Source: Gossypium raimondii
Taxonomy: Eukaryota > Streptophyta > Magnoliopsida > Malvales > Malvaceae
NCBI RefSeq assembly: GCF_025698545.1
Contig: NC_068566.1
Location: 45,487,192 to 45,551,191 of the forward strand
Direction: 5' to 3'
DNA length: 64,000 nucleotides
The translations under genes were made by a program, and so were the position numbers. Below, piece by piece: positions 53,449 to 64,000 of this stretch; within the stretch, counting starts at the first letter, position 1; the number at the start of each line of letters is the position of its first letter. The notes under the pieces were generated by a model that ran no database searches, was not told the DNA's origin, and saw nothing but the letters and a program-made list of their open reading frames with translations.

Positions 53449-54490
53449 TTATATAAAAGCTCATTTAAAAATAAAATAATTGAAGATTTTCAAAAAAAAA
53501 AATTTCCTTAAAAAAACTTTGGGACACTCATTTTTATGTCTTAAAAAGGGAAAAAAAAATAACCCTATAGTGTATGAAGTTAGGCCAGCTCTTTAAAATG
53601 TTTGGGCTATTGGACGTTTTAGCCTACCCACTTTCCTTTATATCAATTAGGTCCTTTCAATTTGGGCCTCTTATGATGAGAAGAAAATCAGAAATATATA
53701 AATTATTTTTTTCATTACAATATGTTTATGTTTTTTTTTTCTTTTTATGTATTATTTAAATTAATCATATTAAAAATAGATATACTATTTATCATATAAA
53801 TATTAAAAAATGTTAAATTTCTTTTTGTTTAAAATTTAATAAAATAAAAATATGTAATGGTAGTGAAATCTATATAATTATATTTTAAAAATAAAAGATA
53901 ACAAAACCGACATGTCTAAATGGCTTGTGTTAGCTAATTATAAATATACACGAGGTTAGATAAAATTTGATATTCATATTTTGGACCGGGATGGGCTTAG
54001 AAAATTAAGTACAATGTCGAAGCCATACATGAGCTCTATCAAATCCGACTCATAAACACCTCTACAAGCCACCGACCAAAGGTGTTTATGGGTCGTTAAG
54101 CTTAGTTCGAGCCAGTACGATATTAACATAATTTATAATTGTCTAAGCAAAACAATATATAAAATTAATTTATGCTATTTTTCATTTAATATTTAATAAT
54201 TTTGTAAACTACTTACGTAACCACTCAAGTTTTAGGGCATTCTTGTTTTGGTTATTGAAAAAGTGTTTTCTTTTTTTGTTAATTTCGTATTTCGGTTTGA
54301 TCAATTTTAAATTCTAGTAAGTCCAATATTAAAATGTATTTTGTCATCAAACAAAATGCTAACATGATCTTTAGAATAATAAGAAATTTAGCTTTCAAGA
54401 TTCATACATTTTATTAATTTGGTCACGATTTAAAAAAATCTAACTTTACAAAATATATAAATTATTAAATTTATGAAAAAATTCAAAAAA
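52762..54490. other. Very AT-rich intergenic DNA
   Basis: It contains a TA microsatellite at about 53408-53455. Words like ATGGGTCGTTAAGCTTAG near 54090 and GCCATACATGAGCTC near 54020 belong to a dispersed repeat also seen at 55660 and 59560. No gene is seen. Confidence 0.4.
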
Positions 54491-54529
54491 ATTATAAATT
54501 AGATAAAAGTATTATGCAGGCTCTTGTGC

Positions 54530-54830
54530 TAGCAACCGGATTGCAATTTACTCCCTCTACTAAAAAATGGGCAAATGAGTTCTTGCACATCAGACCAAAG
54601 AGTAAAGCGGTCCTACTATTAAAAAATTCATCCATTTTTACAGTTAAAGTTTGGTCCCTATACATCAACATCTGGTACGTATGGCATGCCACGTGTTACT
54701 ATTCGATTATTCTGTTAGCCATGCCGGTGTTAAACAGCAGAAATTGATGGAATTTTTAACAGAAAAGACTAGTTTACTTTTTAATATAATGTATTACTAA
54801 TTTATTTTTTTAATAGAAAAAATAAAATGC
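54530..54830. repeat. Dispersed repeat, left flank of the 55-kb gene
   Basis: The sequence ATTCATCCATTTTTACAG ... GCCACGTGTTACTATTCGAT ... TGGAATTTTTAACAGAAAAG is matched in the same orientation at about 55300-55500. The pair flanks the small gene at 54862-55098. Confidence 0.6.
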
Positions 54831-54861
54831 AATCTAATACCTAATATCCAGGAATTTCATT

Positions 54862-55098
54862 TCATATGATGCCTTTGTTGATCATCACTAGTTTTCTGCC
54901 CCTGGTGTTGGTGGTGCTGGTGCCCAAGTACCCACATATCTTTCTGGTTCTACCACCAATTGCCATCAACTGCAAACTCTGCTGAAAGAAAGCTGACAAA
55001 TCCTCCACTGCTAAACTTTTGCCAATTTGCACCAATAACGTTGAAGAAAGAAACAGAATTATATATAGTAACGAAGACAGAAGTACATTGTTTGCCAT
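54862..55098 (-). CDS. Putative small secreted peptide precursor
   Basis: A single-exon frame of 78 aa. It begins MANNVLLSSLLYIILFLSST, a typical signal peptide of about 25-30 residues ending near GKSLA. A short mature part follows (AVEDLSAFFQQSLQLMAIGG) and a basic C-terminus with RTRK and RGRK motifs that could be processing sites. Length and layout suit a plant signalling-peptide or defence-peptide precursor, but it matches no family I can name. One alternative frame over the last third also stays open for a while, so a frameshift cannot be excluded. No clear TATA box was seen. It stands alone between two direct copies of a dispersed repeat. Confidence 0.4.
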   Translation of the reverse strand: MANNVLLSSLLYIILFLSSTLLVQIGKSLAVEDLSAFFQQSLQLMAIGGRTRKICGYLGTSTTNTRGRKLVMINKGII

Positions 55099-55299
55099 TT
55101 CCAGCTTCCTATAGGCTATTTTTTTTTTTTTTGTTAAAGAAACACGATGTCAGAAATTAATGGAAATCATTGAAGGAAAGAAATTGGAGAGAATCGGTGA
55201 TGGAGTTCCTTCAATCTTAAATTGCATTTTATCTTTTTTATTACGAAAAAGTAAGTAAATTAACCCATTAGATCGAAGAATAAATCGATATTTCTGTTA

Positions 55300-55500
55300 A
55301 AAATTTTATTCATTTTTTACTATTAAAAGTCGGTCATTGACTCATTGTACCTCAACATGAGGTACACGTGGCACACCATGTGTCACTATATAGTTATTCT
55401 GTCAACTACCCCAATTTTTAATAATACAAGTGGATGAAATTTTTAACAGCAATGACCAATTTACTAATTTGCCCATATCTTAGTAAAGGAGGTAAAATGT
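55300..55500. repeat. Dispersed repeat, right flank of the 55-kb gene
   Basis: Shares ATTCATTTTTTACTATTAAA, ACACGTGGCACACCATGTGT and TGAAATTTTTAACAGCAATG with the copy at 54530-54830, in the same orientation. Confidence 0.55.
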
Positions 55501-56386
55501 AATCTAACTTTTAGTATAAGAGCATCTATAATACTTTTACCTGAGACAAACTAGTAAAGAAAGGATGTTTGTTTGAACCAATAGAAACTCCAAGAGTTGC
55601 CCGTTGATATAGCAACAAGCTTTATGTCATCTTTTTTAACAGGTTGATATATAGACATGTTCATGAGTCAGGTTGCCCGCCTAAATTCAAAGGCTCGCCC
55701 AAAATTTGGGAGAGTTTAGACAAAAATATTATGCTCAAAAAATAAACTTGGGGAATATATTAGCCCGTTCAAAATGTGGGTCAAGCTCGAGTTTGAACAT
55801 TCAAAGCTTGAACCTAACCTAGTCGATTTTTAAGTTTGTAATATTTTATAATATGCAATTTATAACACATAAAAATGAACTACATGGTAATATATAATAT
55901 TACTACAACGTAAACATTAAAAAATGTTAAAATGATTATAGATAATTTTTTAATAAATAAAGATATATAAAAATTTAAATATTAAATTTGAAACAAGATA
56001 AATATATATTTTACATTTAAAAAAAATAGGGGCAGATTTTAAATGGACTTAAGTTAGCCATTTAAAAATATGAGGATATTTGAGTCAAATTTTAAACCCA
56101 TATTTTGAGCCGAACTGGATTAGACAAATATAATATGTATTAATACTTTCTTATCTTTAAAATTTGATGATGTGGCACTATTTTATTGGTGCCTAAAACC
56201 TTAGTTTTTAGGATTATTTTAATCTAAATTATTCCCTTATAGATAACAATACCACTGACGTGTGCATGGTACGGAAATGAAAACTAGTCAACACCCTAAA
56301 ACTAACATATATTATACATTAATGCTAGGTAACATACATTGATTCCAATTGGATGATTACAAAATAGCTTTGTTTTGGGCATTGAA
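55501..56386. other. Gene-free, with a possible hAT-type relic
   Basis: Around 55655-56120 the sequence has TAGACATGTTCATGAGTCAGG and GCCCGCC/GGCTCGCCC words. These resemble hAT-type MITEs that begin TAGxGGTGTTCATGGG and carry GGCCCGG motifs. Inverted ends could not be confirmed. The 3' UTR of the next gene lies near 56386. Confidence 0.35.
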
Positions 56387-56611
56387 TTAGGCTGATAAGC
56401 AGCTAAAAACTATATTTTCATTAATCCCACCAGAAGCTACAAACCCATTGGTACCTGCTCTTCCATATAGCAGTAATGGAAGTGACTTTGTCTCCACTTC
56501 GTTTCTCTGGCTTGCCTTCACCACCATATTTGATCTCTCCTCAGCAATGGTAGCTTCTTTTTTCTCAAATCTTCTTCTTATAACGTACTCTTCGGGAATA
56601 AACACATCCAT
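56387..56611 (-). CDS. Small plant protein of unknown function
   Basis: A single-exon frame of 74 aa starting MDVFIPEEYVIRRRFEKKEA. It has a basic/acidic N-terminal stretch, a serine- and leucine-containing middle, and a C-terminus GGINENIVFSCLSA. It has no signal peptide or membrane segment. The start is backed by a TATA box 95 bp upstream. The composition differs clearly from the AT-rich noise frames around it. I have a vague memory of short plant proteins with this kind of PEEYV start and FSCLSA-like end but cannot name a family or function. Confidence 0.6.
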   Translation of the reverse strand: MDVFIPEEYVIRRRFEKKEATIAEERSNMVVKASQRNEVETKSLPLLLYGRAGTNGFVASGGINENIVFSCLSA

Positions 56612-56705
56612 TTTGAATTGATATTCCCTGAAGAATATGAATAAAAATGGTGAAAGTGACTATGAATGGTTGAATGAAAGTGAAGTAAGATCCTATTCCT
56701 ATATA

Positions 56706-56713
56706 TATTTATA
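56706..56713 (-). promoter_or_regulatory. TATA box of the small 74-aa gene
   Basis: Minus-strand TATAAATA lies 95 bp before the ATG at 56611, in the context CTCCTATAAATATATATAGG. This is a strong plant TATA box and the best argument that the short frame is a gene. Confidence 0.65.
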
Positions 56714-57099
56714 GGAGAAAGAGATAGGGGGATACCATGGGCGTTGGTCCCATGTTTTTGCTTGTTTTTTTAACACTTTATGGGGCTTCCAATGCTATGG
56801 TTCCGGACCAAGTTTTTCGAGAAAAAAGATGGCATTGCGAGCATGTGTGGAGGCAATCCGACAAGTTTGATTAGAATAGAGATGTTGAGATTTAATTTAA
56901 TTTAAGCTAGGGTCTACCTGTGGGAACCCATCAGTCAAAGTTTCAAGCTTGGATACCATACATGCATGTTCTTTTCTTCCACGTATGATGTAAGAATTGA
57001 ATATTTAAAAACATTTCTAGTGCCAAATAGAAAAGGTTAAAATTCTTAATGTCGGTAATTTTTCCAATATAATGATAGAGCATGTTATAATATATTGTA

Positions 57100-57955
57100 A
57101 CAACACGAATAATATTGTTATATCACTCCGCCATATGGATATGTGTCAGTAAAGTAGAAGGTGTTGATCTCTTCCTTGACTCTACTTGAGATAATTGTCA
57201 CGAGACTAGAATTTTAATCTCACAAATGTGAGGTTTTAGCTTAAAATTTGTTTAAGTCAATCTAACTCTCGAAAGTGAGAATTCACAAAGGAAATTCTCT
57301 AAGGCATTGAAATAAAGCGGAAACAAATTCAAAGCGAAACAGTAATGAAAGATCTGAGAAAGCCACAATAAAGCAATACACAAAGGTTTTTGAATAAATG
57401 TTCTCAAATATATTCAGTAACTCTAGGGAAGACCTCTATTTATAGTTGAGATCCTCTAAATCCAACGGTATAGTTTAAATCACATCCATGGTTGAGACCA
57501 AAGCCTATCTATAAGATGAGAGTCCTAAGAGATTTAAACACTATACAATCTTATCCCTTAGGGTTACAAAATATTTACCATCATAACTCTACTTTTATTG
57601 GAGTGTTTCACTGGACTACCAATGCTTCAAGTAGATAGGTTTCTTCATATGTTCCATGAATTGAGCTAGTTTAAGTGAGTCAAATGAACCCCATTTAATC
57701 AGTTGACCTCCATGGAACGTTTTGTGTGCATTCGTCACGGGCTTTGATCCGCGCTCATGACGCAATGCCCTGGTCGATCACCCGTCTCAACTAGAGGAGT
57801 AGCATCATTCATTTTTCAAAGCCACCTACTAGAATAGTACTTCGGACGACCCACCCGCTTCAATACAATAAGAAGCCTATTTAGGCGTAACAACCTTATA
57901 CTAATTGAAGGCATAACGAAACCTCATACTAATTGAAGGCAATAAGTTGACATTT
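57100..57955 (-). mobile_element. Possible LTR retrotransposon fragment
   Basis: This is the least AT-rich non-genic block in the region. On the minus strand CAACTATAAATAGAGGTC near 57430-57450 is a good TATA box, and the sequence lacks open frames, as in an LTR plus leader. No second LTR, primer site or target duplication was identified. Confidence 0.35.
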
Positions 57956-60420
57956 TTTACTATTATTATTATTATTATTATTAAAAAAATTGAATTTCGA
58001 AAAACTTAATAATTAAATAAAAAATTCATTTAGATAATCAAAATAAAATACACTATCAATATGTAATATCCTCAAAAATTAATGATTTAAATAGTAAATA
58101 AAAGTTTTAATAATTTCATTTTGGATTTAAACTAATGGAATTTTATATTAATATTGAGCATTACGAAGTATGATTGTGATACATTTGTATATAAATTTTC
58201 GTGGTCGGTTTATTTATTAATTACTATATGGTTTCTTTTGGATAATATTATTTATTTATTACAACTGTCAAGTTTAATGAAGAAAACAGCAGTTGTACCC
58301 CCAAACAAAAGATGAAATAAAAAAGTTCAGCAAATAGATAAAAATAACATAATAATTTATTTCTCCTCTATCTTTTTATTTAATTTTTCGTTTTTTTTAG
58401 TATATCTGTTAATTTTATTAACCTGACATCCACGGGGTAGTCTACGCAGTGACAAAATTAAGGGATCTGGTAAGGACCTTGACCCCGCTTGATAGGAAAA
58501 TTTTCTTTTTTAACCCCTCTTAAAATATAAATCATTCAAATTAAGTTTTTCACTTTTTGAATAAATGGAAAATTTTCATTTTTAGCACCTTTAAAAATAT
58601 AAACAATGTAATTTAAGCATTTTAGTACAAAAAAAATTTAACCTTGGCCCCTCCAAAAGTCTATAATTTTCTCTCGCCCCCAAATAAAATTTCTAGCTTT
58701 GCCCCTGAGTCCATGTGTATGTCATGTTAACAATTAATTAAAATTTTAAAATTAAAATATTTTTATACTTCTTAAATAATTTTACTAATTTTAATTCTTT
58801 AAAAAATATTTTTTATATTTTTTTGAATTTTTTAAAATTTTTAAAAAATAATTAATTACTGACATGTCATGACAATCCACGTGTATGCCACGCCACGTCA
58901 ACAAAGTTATCAGATATTAACTTTTCCATCTATTTTAAAGTGATTTGATAAATAATACAAATTTAAAGACTATTTTAGTTGTAAAACCTTCAAAGCTGAA
59001 ATATTATACATACATACGAACTTTAGAATAATATATATATATCCTAACTACAAAATAAAAAAATTATATCTAAATTTTGATATAATCCTAGTTAATATCG
59101 TATAAGTGGATATATTATTTTTCTATTATTATTATTTATATATAACGATATATCGATATGTTATTATTTTGAATTTATTCATATTTTAAAAATATTTTAA
59201 TATATATGAAAATATTCATAAATTAAATAAAATTTAATATATAAATTTTAAAAATATAATACATTATTCAACAAATCCAAAAATATAATACTTGCCATCA
59301 ATCCTTCCGGTAGTTCATTTTAGTAACTCAAAAATAATAAGATATTAGTTTTTTATATTAAATGTTATATATTATAATTAAATTTGATTAAGATAATATA
59401 TTTTTATTAAAATAGTTATTTTTAATTAAAATAATTCATTTTTTAGCATTATTCATGTGGATTAGTTATGTACCGGTTGGTATACATTATTCCGATAAAT
59501 AAGAATAAAATGAGGCAAAACGTAATGGTATGACCAATTAGAGTTGATTAGTTATGTAATCGGACTGGCCCGGCCCATATTAAATACATATTTAATATAT
59601 AGAATATATTTTTAATTAAAAATAAAAATATATATTTAATATATAATTCGGGCCGGGTTCGGGCTAAAAAAGTTTTACCTGAGGCCCGGCCTGTTTTTTA
59701 AACGAGCCTCTTTTTTTTGCCCAAACTCATATTTCGGGCCTATATTTTTACCCGAATCTTACCATTTTTTGGGCGGGCCATCGGGCCGGGCCGGATAACC
59801 CAACCCATGATCACCTCTATGACCAATACAAGCCGAAGCTTTCATTGTAATGCAAAGTATAGTTTAGGGTCCGATTTATTATCAAAACGAGATGTACCAG
59901 TTGATAAAACATGAGTATATATATCTTTTAAATGTATGAAAAAATTAGGGATATATATAAAAACTATACATGAACTTTAGTTCAATGTATAATGTTATAT
60001 ATGAACTTTAATTTTTGTGCAATTTTATATATGAAATTTTAATTAGATTCGATTGAATTAGCACCATTTTGCGCTAATATATTGCGTACACAAATAGTTA
60101 TATTAATCAAATATATGCATTCGTTTCTTTAAATGTGTATAATTGAATCAAAATCAAAGTTTAATGTATATATATACATGAACGACAATTTAAGTTTCAT
60201 GTGTATAATTACATAAAATCAGGTTAATGCATGAAATTGCACATTTAACGAAAGTTAACCCTGAAAACTATAATTTAAATCGTCCATGAAAGACTTGGTG
60301 ATGGATCCTTGATGACCCTGTGGCACAAAATATTATACACACCAAGAAATTAGTGATGGAGCTTTGATTGTGTATCCTTAATAAATACCCTCCACTAGTT
60401 TTGCAATTTTTACTCTTAAA
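57956..60420. other. Gene-free repeat-rich DNA
   Basis: It holds an ATT microsatellite at 57961-57982, and a dispersed repeat at 58450-58710 (AACCCCTCTTAAAATATAAA ... TTTCTAGCTTTGCCCCTGAG). It also holds a GGCCCGG-rich hAT-like relic at about 59560-59830 that ends CCCATGATCACCTCTA. No gene is supported; the frame 59717-59914 lies in the relic. Confidence 0.4.
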
Positions 60421-60428
60421 ATCTGCCC

Positions 60429-60435
60429 TATTTAA
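60429..60435 (+). promoter_or_regulatory. Candidate TATA box of the LIM gene
   Basis: TATTTAA in the context CCCTATTTAAGATTC, about 150 bp before the ATG at 60582. It is a weak match to the consensus but well placed. Confidence 0.35.
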
Positions 60436-60581
60436 GATTCATTAAACAACATACTGAAACAGGCAATAAACAAATCATATCTGAGTTTTGTTTTCTATCT
60501 CAAGAACCTTTGAGTTAGAGAACAAAACTCAGTGTTGTCTTTCATTGAAACCATTTATTATTTGTAATAATTGTAAGAAAA

Positions 60582-61023
60582 ATGGCATCCAATGGGACAA
60601 CAGAGAAAAAGGCTGGCAAATATGCATCCTTCTTCTCCGGCACACAAGACAAATGTGGAGTTTGCAAGAAAACTGCATACCCATTAGAGAAGGTCAGCTA
60701 CTATTTCCAATTCTGCCTTGTTTTGTATCTTATTCAACGTGATACGATTTTGAATAATGTTTAATTAACAGGTGACAATGGAAGGAGAAATCTACCATAA
60801 AAACTGCTTTAGGTGTTCACATGGTGGTTGTGTGCTTACAACATCTTCATTTGCTGCATTAGATGGTATCCTCTATTGTAAGATCCACTTTGCTCAATTG
60901 TTCAAAGAGAAAGGTAGCTATGCACATGTTACCAAGGCAACTGCCATGAAGAAAACCTCATCAGAAGCCAAGACAGAAGATGATCCAACACCAGGGGCTG
61001 AAGCTGAAGCTGAAGCTGAATAA
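60582..61023 (+). CDS. Single-LIM-domain protein, PLIM2-like second half
   Basis: Exons 60582-60692 and 60772-61023 with a 79-bp GT-AG intron; 120 aa. Plant LIM proteins of the CRP type bundle actin filaments and normally carry two LIM domains in about 190-210 aa. Here only one is present, with the exact pattern C-X2-C-X17-H-X2-C-X2-C-X4-C-X15-C-X2-H at C25, C28, H46, C49, C52, C57, C73 and H76. That spacing is the plant second LIM domain. The lead-in SFFSGTQDKC matches the usual linker into LIM2, and the LTTSSFAALDGILYC region resembles pollen PLIM2. The C-terminus is acidic (PTPGAEAEAEAE). The first LIM domain is not found upstream. The intron falls where LIM genes usually have one, after EK. 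The gene could be a 5'-truncated copy or a functional short form. Confidence 0.85.
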
Positions 61024-61636
61024 GATGATTCTTACAATAGGGATTTGAATTAGGTGTTTTCTTTTTACGGGTTAAGCTACATTCCATTACTTTTTTTTTT
61101 CTATCACCATTCATAAGTATGACTTATTGAAAAGTAATGAAAGGGATCTTAACTTCTGTTTATTTTCACTCTAGTTCTTCCCATTCTTCTACTTTGCAAG
61201 CATTTTTTAAACCTACTTTAATGTAGTGATTGGGAGATGGAGGGTTTTGATAAATGGAAATATATTTTGATTTTTTTACTTCATATGAATTTTGAAAATA
61301 ATATTACTCAAAGAAATATTATTTTTGGTATTTACATACATATAAATTTGTATTTTTATATAAAATTTTGTATAGAGTGGTAATTAAAGGATTAAGACTT
61401 TTGTTACTTCCATCTTACGTTCAATACGGTTCAAATCGTATTATTCCAATTCCTTACCTTAATATTGTATCAAAAGATAATACATTATGTTAACCTTAAA
61501 AATAATTATATTTTATTTTATTTTATTACTTAGACCGGCAAATTTAAAATATTTAAAAATTAAGAGCTCTTTTATTAAAAAAAGTGCTCCTTTAAACCTG
61601 AAGAAAAGAAGGATAAAATAAAATAAAATATGAAGT
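61024..61636. other. Downstream region of the LIM gene
   Basis: Probable 3' UTR followed by AT-rich DNA. I see nothing else. Confidence 0.4.
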
Positions 61637-61800
61637 CGATTAAGTCTTAGCTCAATTGGAATGAGTATTATGTAGAAGAATGTGGGTTCGAGTATGTTGA
61701 AATGCATTATCTTCTAATTTATGTATTAGAGAGAAATTATAAGTAGTTCTAGACATTATGTCAAAAAGAGCACACGATCAATTAAACCTATAAAAATGGT
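61637..61800 (+). mobile_element. SINE-like repeat
   Basis: CGATTAAGTCTTAGCTCAAT at the head and ATGTGGGTTCGAGTATGTTG with a B-box core. CTAGACATTATGTCAAAAAG follows toward the end. It is moderately diverged. Confidence 0.6.
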
Positions 61801-64000
61801 GATACTTAGGTGGTCAAAGTAGAAGATGGGGGAGAAGGCCATGCCTGGAGCAACAAATTAGGAGAGAAGGGATGTATATCTTGTTCCCTGTGCCATGCGT
61901 CAAGTCATCATTGGTGGATCAAGAACAAGTGGCTAATTAGTTTGGGCTATAAGCCTAGCTAAAGTGGTACTATGATGCTTTGTTTTGAGCATTATTAAAA
62001 TTAACCTCTTGTTTTCCGAGTTCTTTGAATTATTCACTGTTTTTTTAATTAATTAAAATAAAATTATTTTTATTTAAATTTTAGTTGATAAAATAAAATT
62101 TAATAATATGTTAATTGTTTGTTTCATTCAAATATAAAATAAATATATAATTTATATTAATTTTATTTTAATGTATTTTTACTAGGTAAAATTAATAAAA
62201 TATTATTATTGGTATTTTATTTTCGTTGGATTGATTTTAAATTTACCCGAAAGCAAATGTATGAACAAATTGTAATTATTTATAATTTTTAATTTATCAT
62301 TATATTTTGAAAAATTAAATAAATTTTCCATTCAACTCGATGTGGTTACACTTTATTATTAATCTTTGAATTTTATTAAATTTTACCAACAATTTTTATT
62401 TTTAATTAAAATTTAACACTCAATATTAATTTTGGTGATTTGAAAAATAATTTAATAAGAAAAATTATTTCAAATACTATATTTTAATAGTTAACGATAA
62501 TTTAACTTATAAATATTAAAAATAATAAATTAAATTAGAATTTTTGTTTAATGCAATAAAAACTTAAAAATAACCATTGTATTTAACTTTAATATTATAT
62601 TGATTAGCTTAATATTTTTGTTGAGGCAAATTTTTGAAGTGGCTTACTAAGTATCAATCAAGAGTGGCCACTTCTGTCATCCTTGCAACAACTTATTACT
62701 AGCTATATCTGGAGTTTGACAATTTATTGAAACAAAATCTTTGACTTTGAATTGTGTCGATATTCTGGATATATGCAAGCTCGACATTGAAGACAAATCC
62801 ATTTAAAGCAACTTTCTTTAAAGATTAAATCGGTTCGGATCAAGCAATTAGATCACTTAAATTATGGAGAACAGATCGAGATCACATTGAAAAATGAATG
62901 TCAACAGTCCATTTTATATTGGTCTTTATTATTATATTGTTTGCTACTATTTTATAGTTGCTATATTAAGAGATTGGATTGTAATTTATCTCTAGTATGT
63001 TAGCAAGTTCCGAATACTTCTATATATTGAGAGACTTGTATAGGTTTTATACAGAGCATAAAGAGCACTTTATTGTTAACAAAGTAACATATTTTTGTGG
63101 TCACATTTGAGTGTAAACAGCTTGTGTTTATAGCCTAAATTTTTAGGAGGAGAATTTAGAGGTGAGTGATATAGTCTTTACTACCAAAAGTAAGGTTTAT
63201 ACATCGTGGGGTGTTAGGACATGATTTACTTGCTGCATTGGTGAAAAAGATAATAGGTTTACTCATTCAGCTAAGCTCCGCAAATGTAGAAAATCTAAAC
63301 TGTGTAAACAACTTGTGTGACTTTTATTTAATTGTTTTAAGTTGTTCATTACAGTGGCAACTGAAATGGCCACTACAGCCAAACACTACTTCCATTAACA
63401 CTTTGTGTTTCGAAGTAATTAACAAATATGGTTTAACAATTTTTTAAATATTAAAGTAAAATATACAATTTTTTATTAAAATTTATATTCGAATTATTTT
63501 AAATTATAATTAAATAGTAAAATTCAATAAGTAATATAACTTTAATGACAAAATTCAATCAAATAAAAGTAAATTAACAAAATTCAATATAAAATTAAAA
63601 GTATAGTGATAAATTCATCTTTAGTTTATAAGGACACTGATAAATAAAAATAAAAATAAAGTATAGTGACAAACTCCAATTTTACAACAAAATAATTAAA
63701 AATAAATTTATCTTCTTACTCTTTTCCAAATGAATCATTTAAAAATATTATCTATGCCCTATATTTAAAAATCTATAAAAAAATAAAATATTTTTTCTGA
63801 AAAATTTCAATTGAAAAATAATTATGTGAACCATTTATAAATATATAATTTTAACACTTGAAGGCCCAAAATCCTAAAATCAAAATAAAATCCGATAGGT
63901 GTCGAGAAAAGAGTCTTAACAAGTGTCCACCAACAACCTATAAGGAGATTGTATAAATATTACGGGCTGTTTCACAAATTTTTATTGACCTCTAAATTCC
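61801..64000. other. AT-rich DNA with a possible LTR remnant
   Basis: The block 62650-63120 is less AT-rich and has a TATA-like TCTATATATTGAGAGAC near 63019, as in a copia LTR. No partner LTR lies in the window. The frame 63211-63447 is not recognisable. The rest is low-complexity AT-rich DNA up to the window edge. Confidence 0.3.

Overview
This is a 64 kb piece of nuclear DNA from a flowering plant, very probably a dicot. It is strongly AT-rich, its genes carry GT-AG introns, and more than half of it is intergenic DNA full of small transposon relics. The gene content and repeat style would fit a cotton-like (Gossypium/Malvaceae) genome, but that species call is inference from memory. I could rebuild six protein-coding genes exon by exon with closed reading frames, and two more short single-exon genes are plausible. 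No tRNA, rRNA or CRISPR array was seen.

Layout. 0-10 kb: two tandem beta-tubulin genes on the minus strand (5696-4019 and 9952-7525), each 445 aa, with identical exon sizes (394/270/674 nt) and a TATA box about 115 bp before the ATG. 12.9-13.9 kb: a dead LINE remnant. 14.4-15.2 kb: a foldback Mutator-type MITE with a perfect 9-bp target duplication. 15.75-16.35 kb (+): an actin-depolymerizing factor of 139 aa. 18.0-21.1 kb (-): a 13-exon, 664-aa leucine-rich-repeat receptor-like pseudokinase of the At1g63430 type. 21.8-31 kb: repeats (telomere-like foldback, SINEs, MITEs) and one weak gene-like spot. 31.1-36.2 kb (-): a rearranged endogenous pararetrovirus (Caulimoviridae type) with an intact movement-protein frame, broken gag/protease/RT frames, a tRNA-iMet primer site and an inverted junction. 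37.6-42.0 kb (-): a 9-exon, 1058-aa coiled-coil protein with an N-terminal C2 domain (myosin-heavy-chain-related type). 42-54.8 kb: repeats. 54.9 and 56.4 kb (-): two short single-exon candidate genes. 60.6-61.0 kb (+): a single-LIM-domain gene made of the second half of a PLIM2-type protein.

How they fit together. Four of the six solid genes act on the cytoskeleton: tubulin twice, ADF on actin, and LIM on actin bundles. A fifth, the long coiled-coil protein, is a possible addition. The pseudokinase and the coiled-coil protein are also close neighbours in Arabidopsis as I remember it (At1g63430/At1g63300 and the paralogous pair At5g41180/At5g41140), as are ADF11 and PLIM2b (At1g01750/At1g01780). 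The window may therefore preserve ancestral gene order.

The repeat landscape is informative: a MITE family with termini GGGTAAAC...GTTTACCC and 9-bp target duplications, a second MITE family near 27.7 and 52.4 kb, and about ten copies of a tRNA-derived SINE-like repeat.
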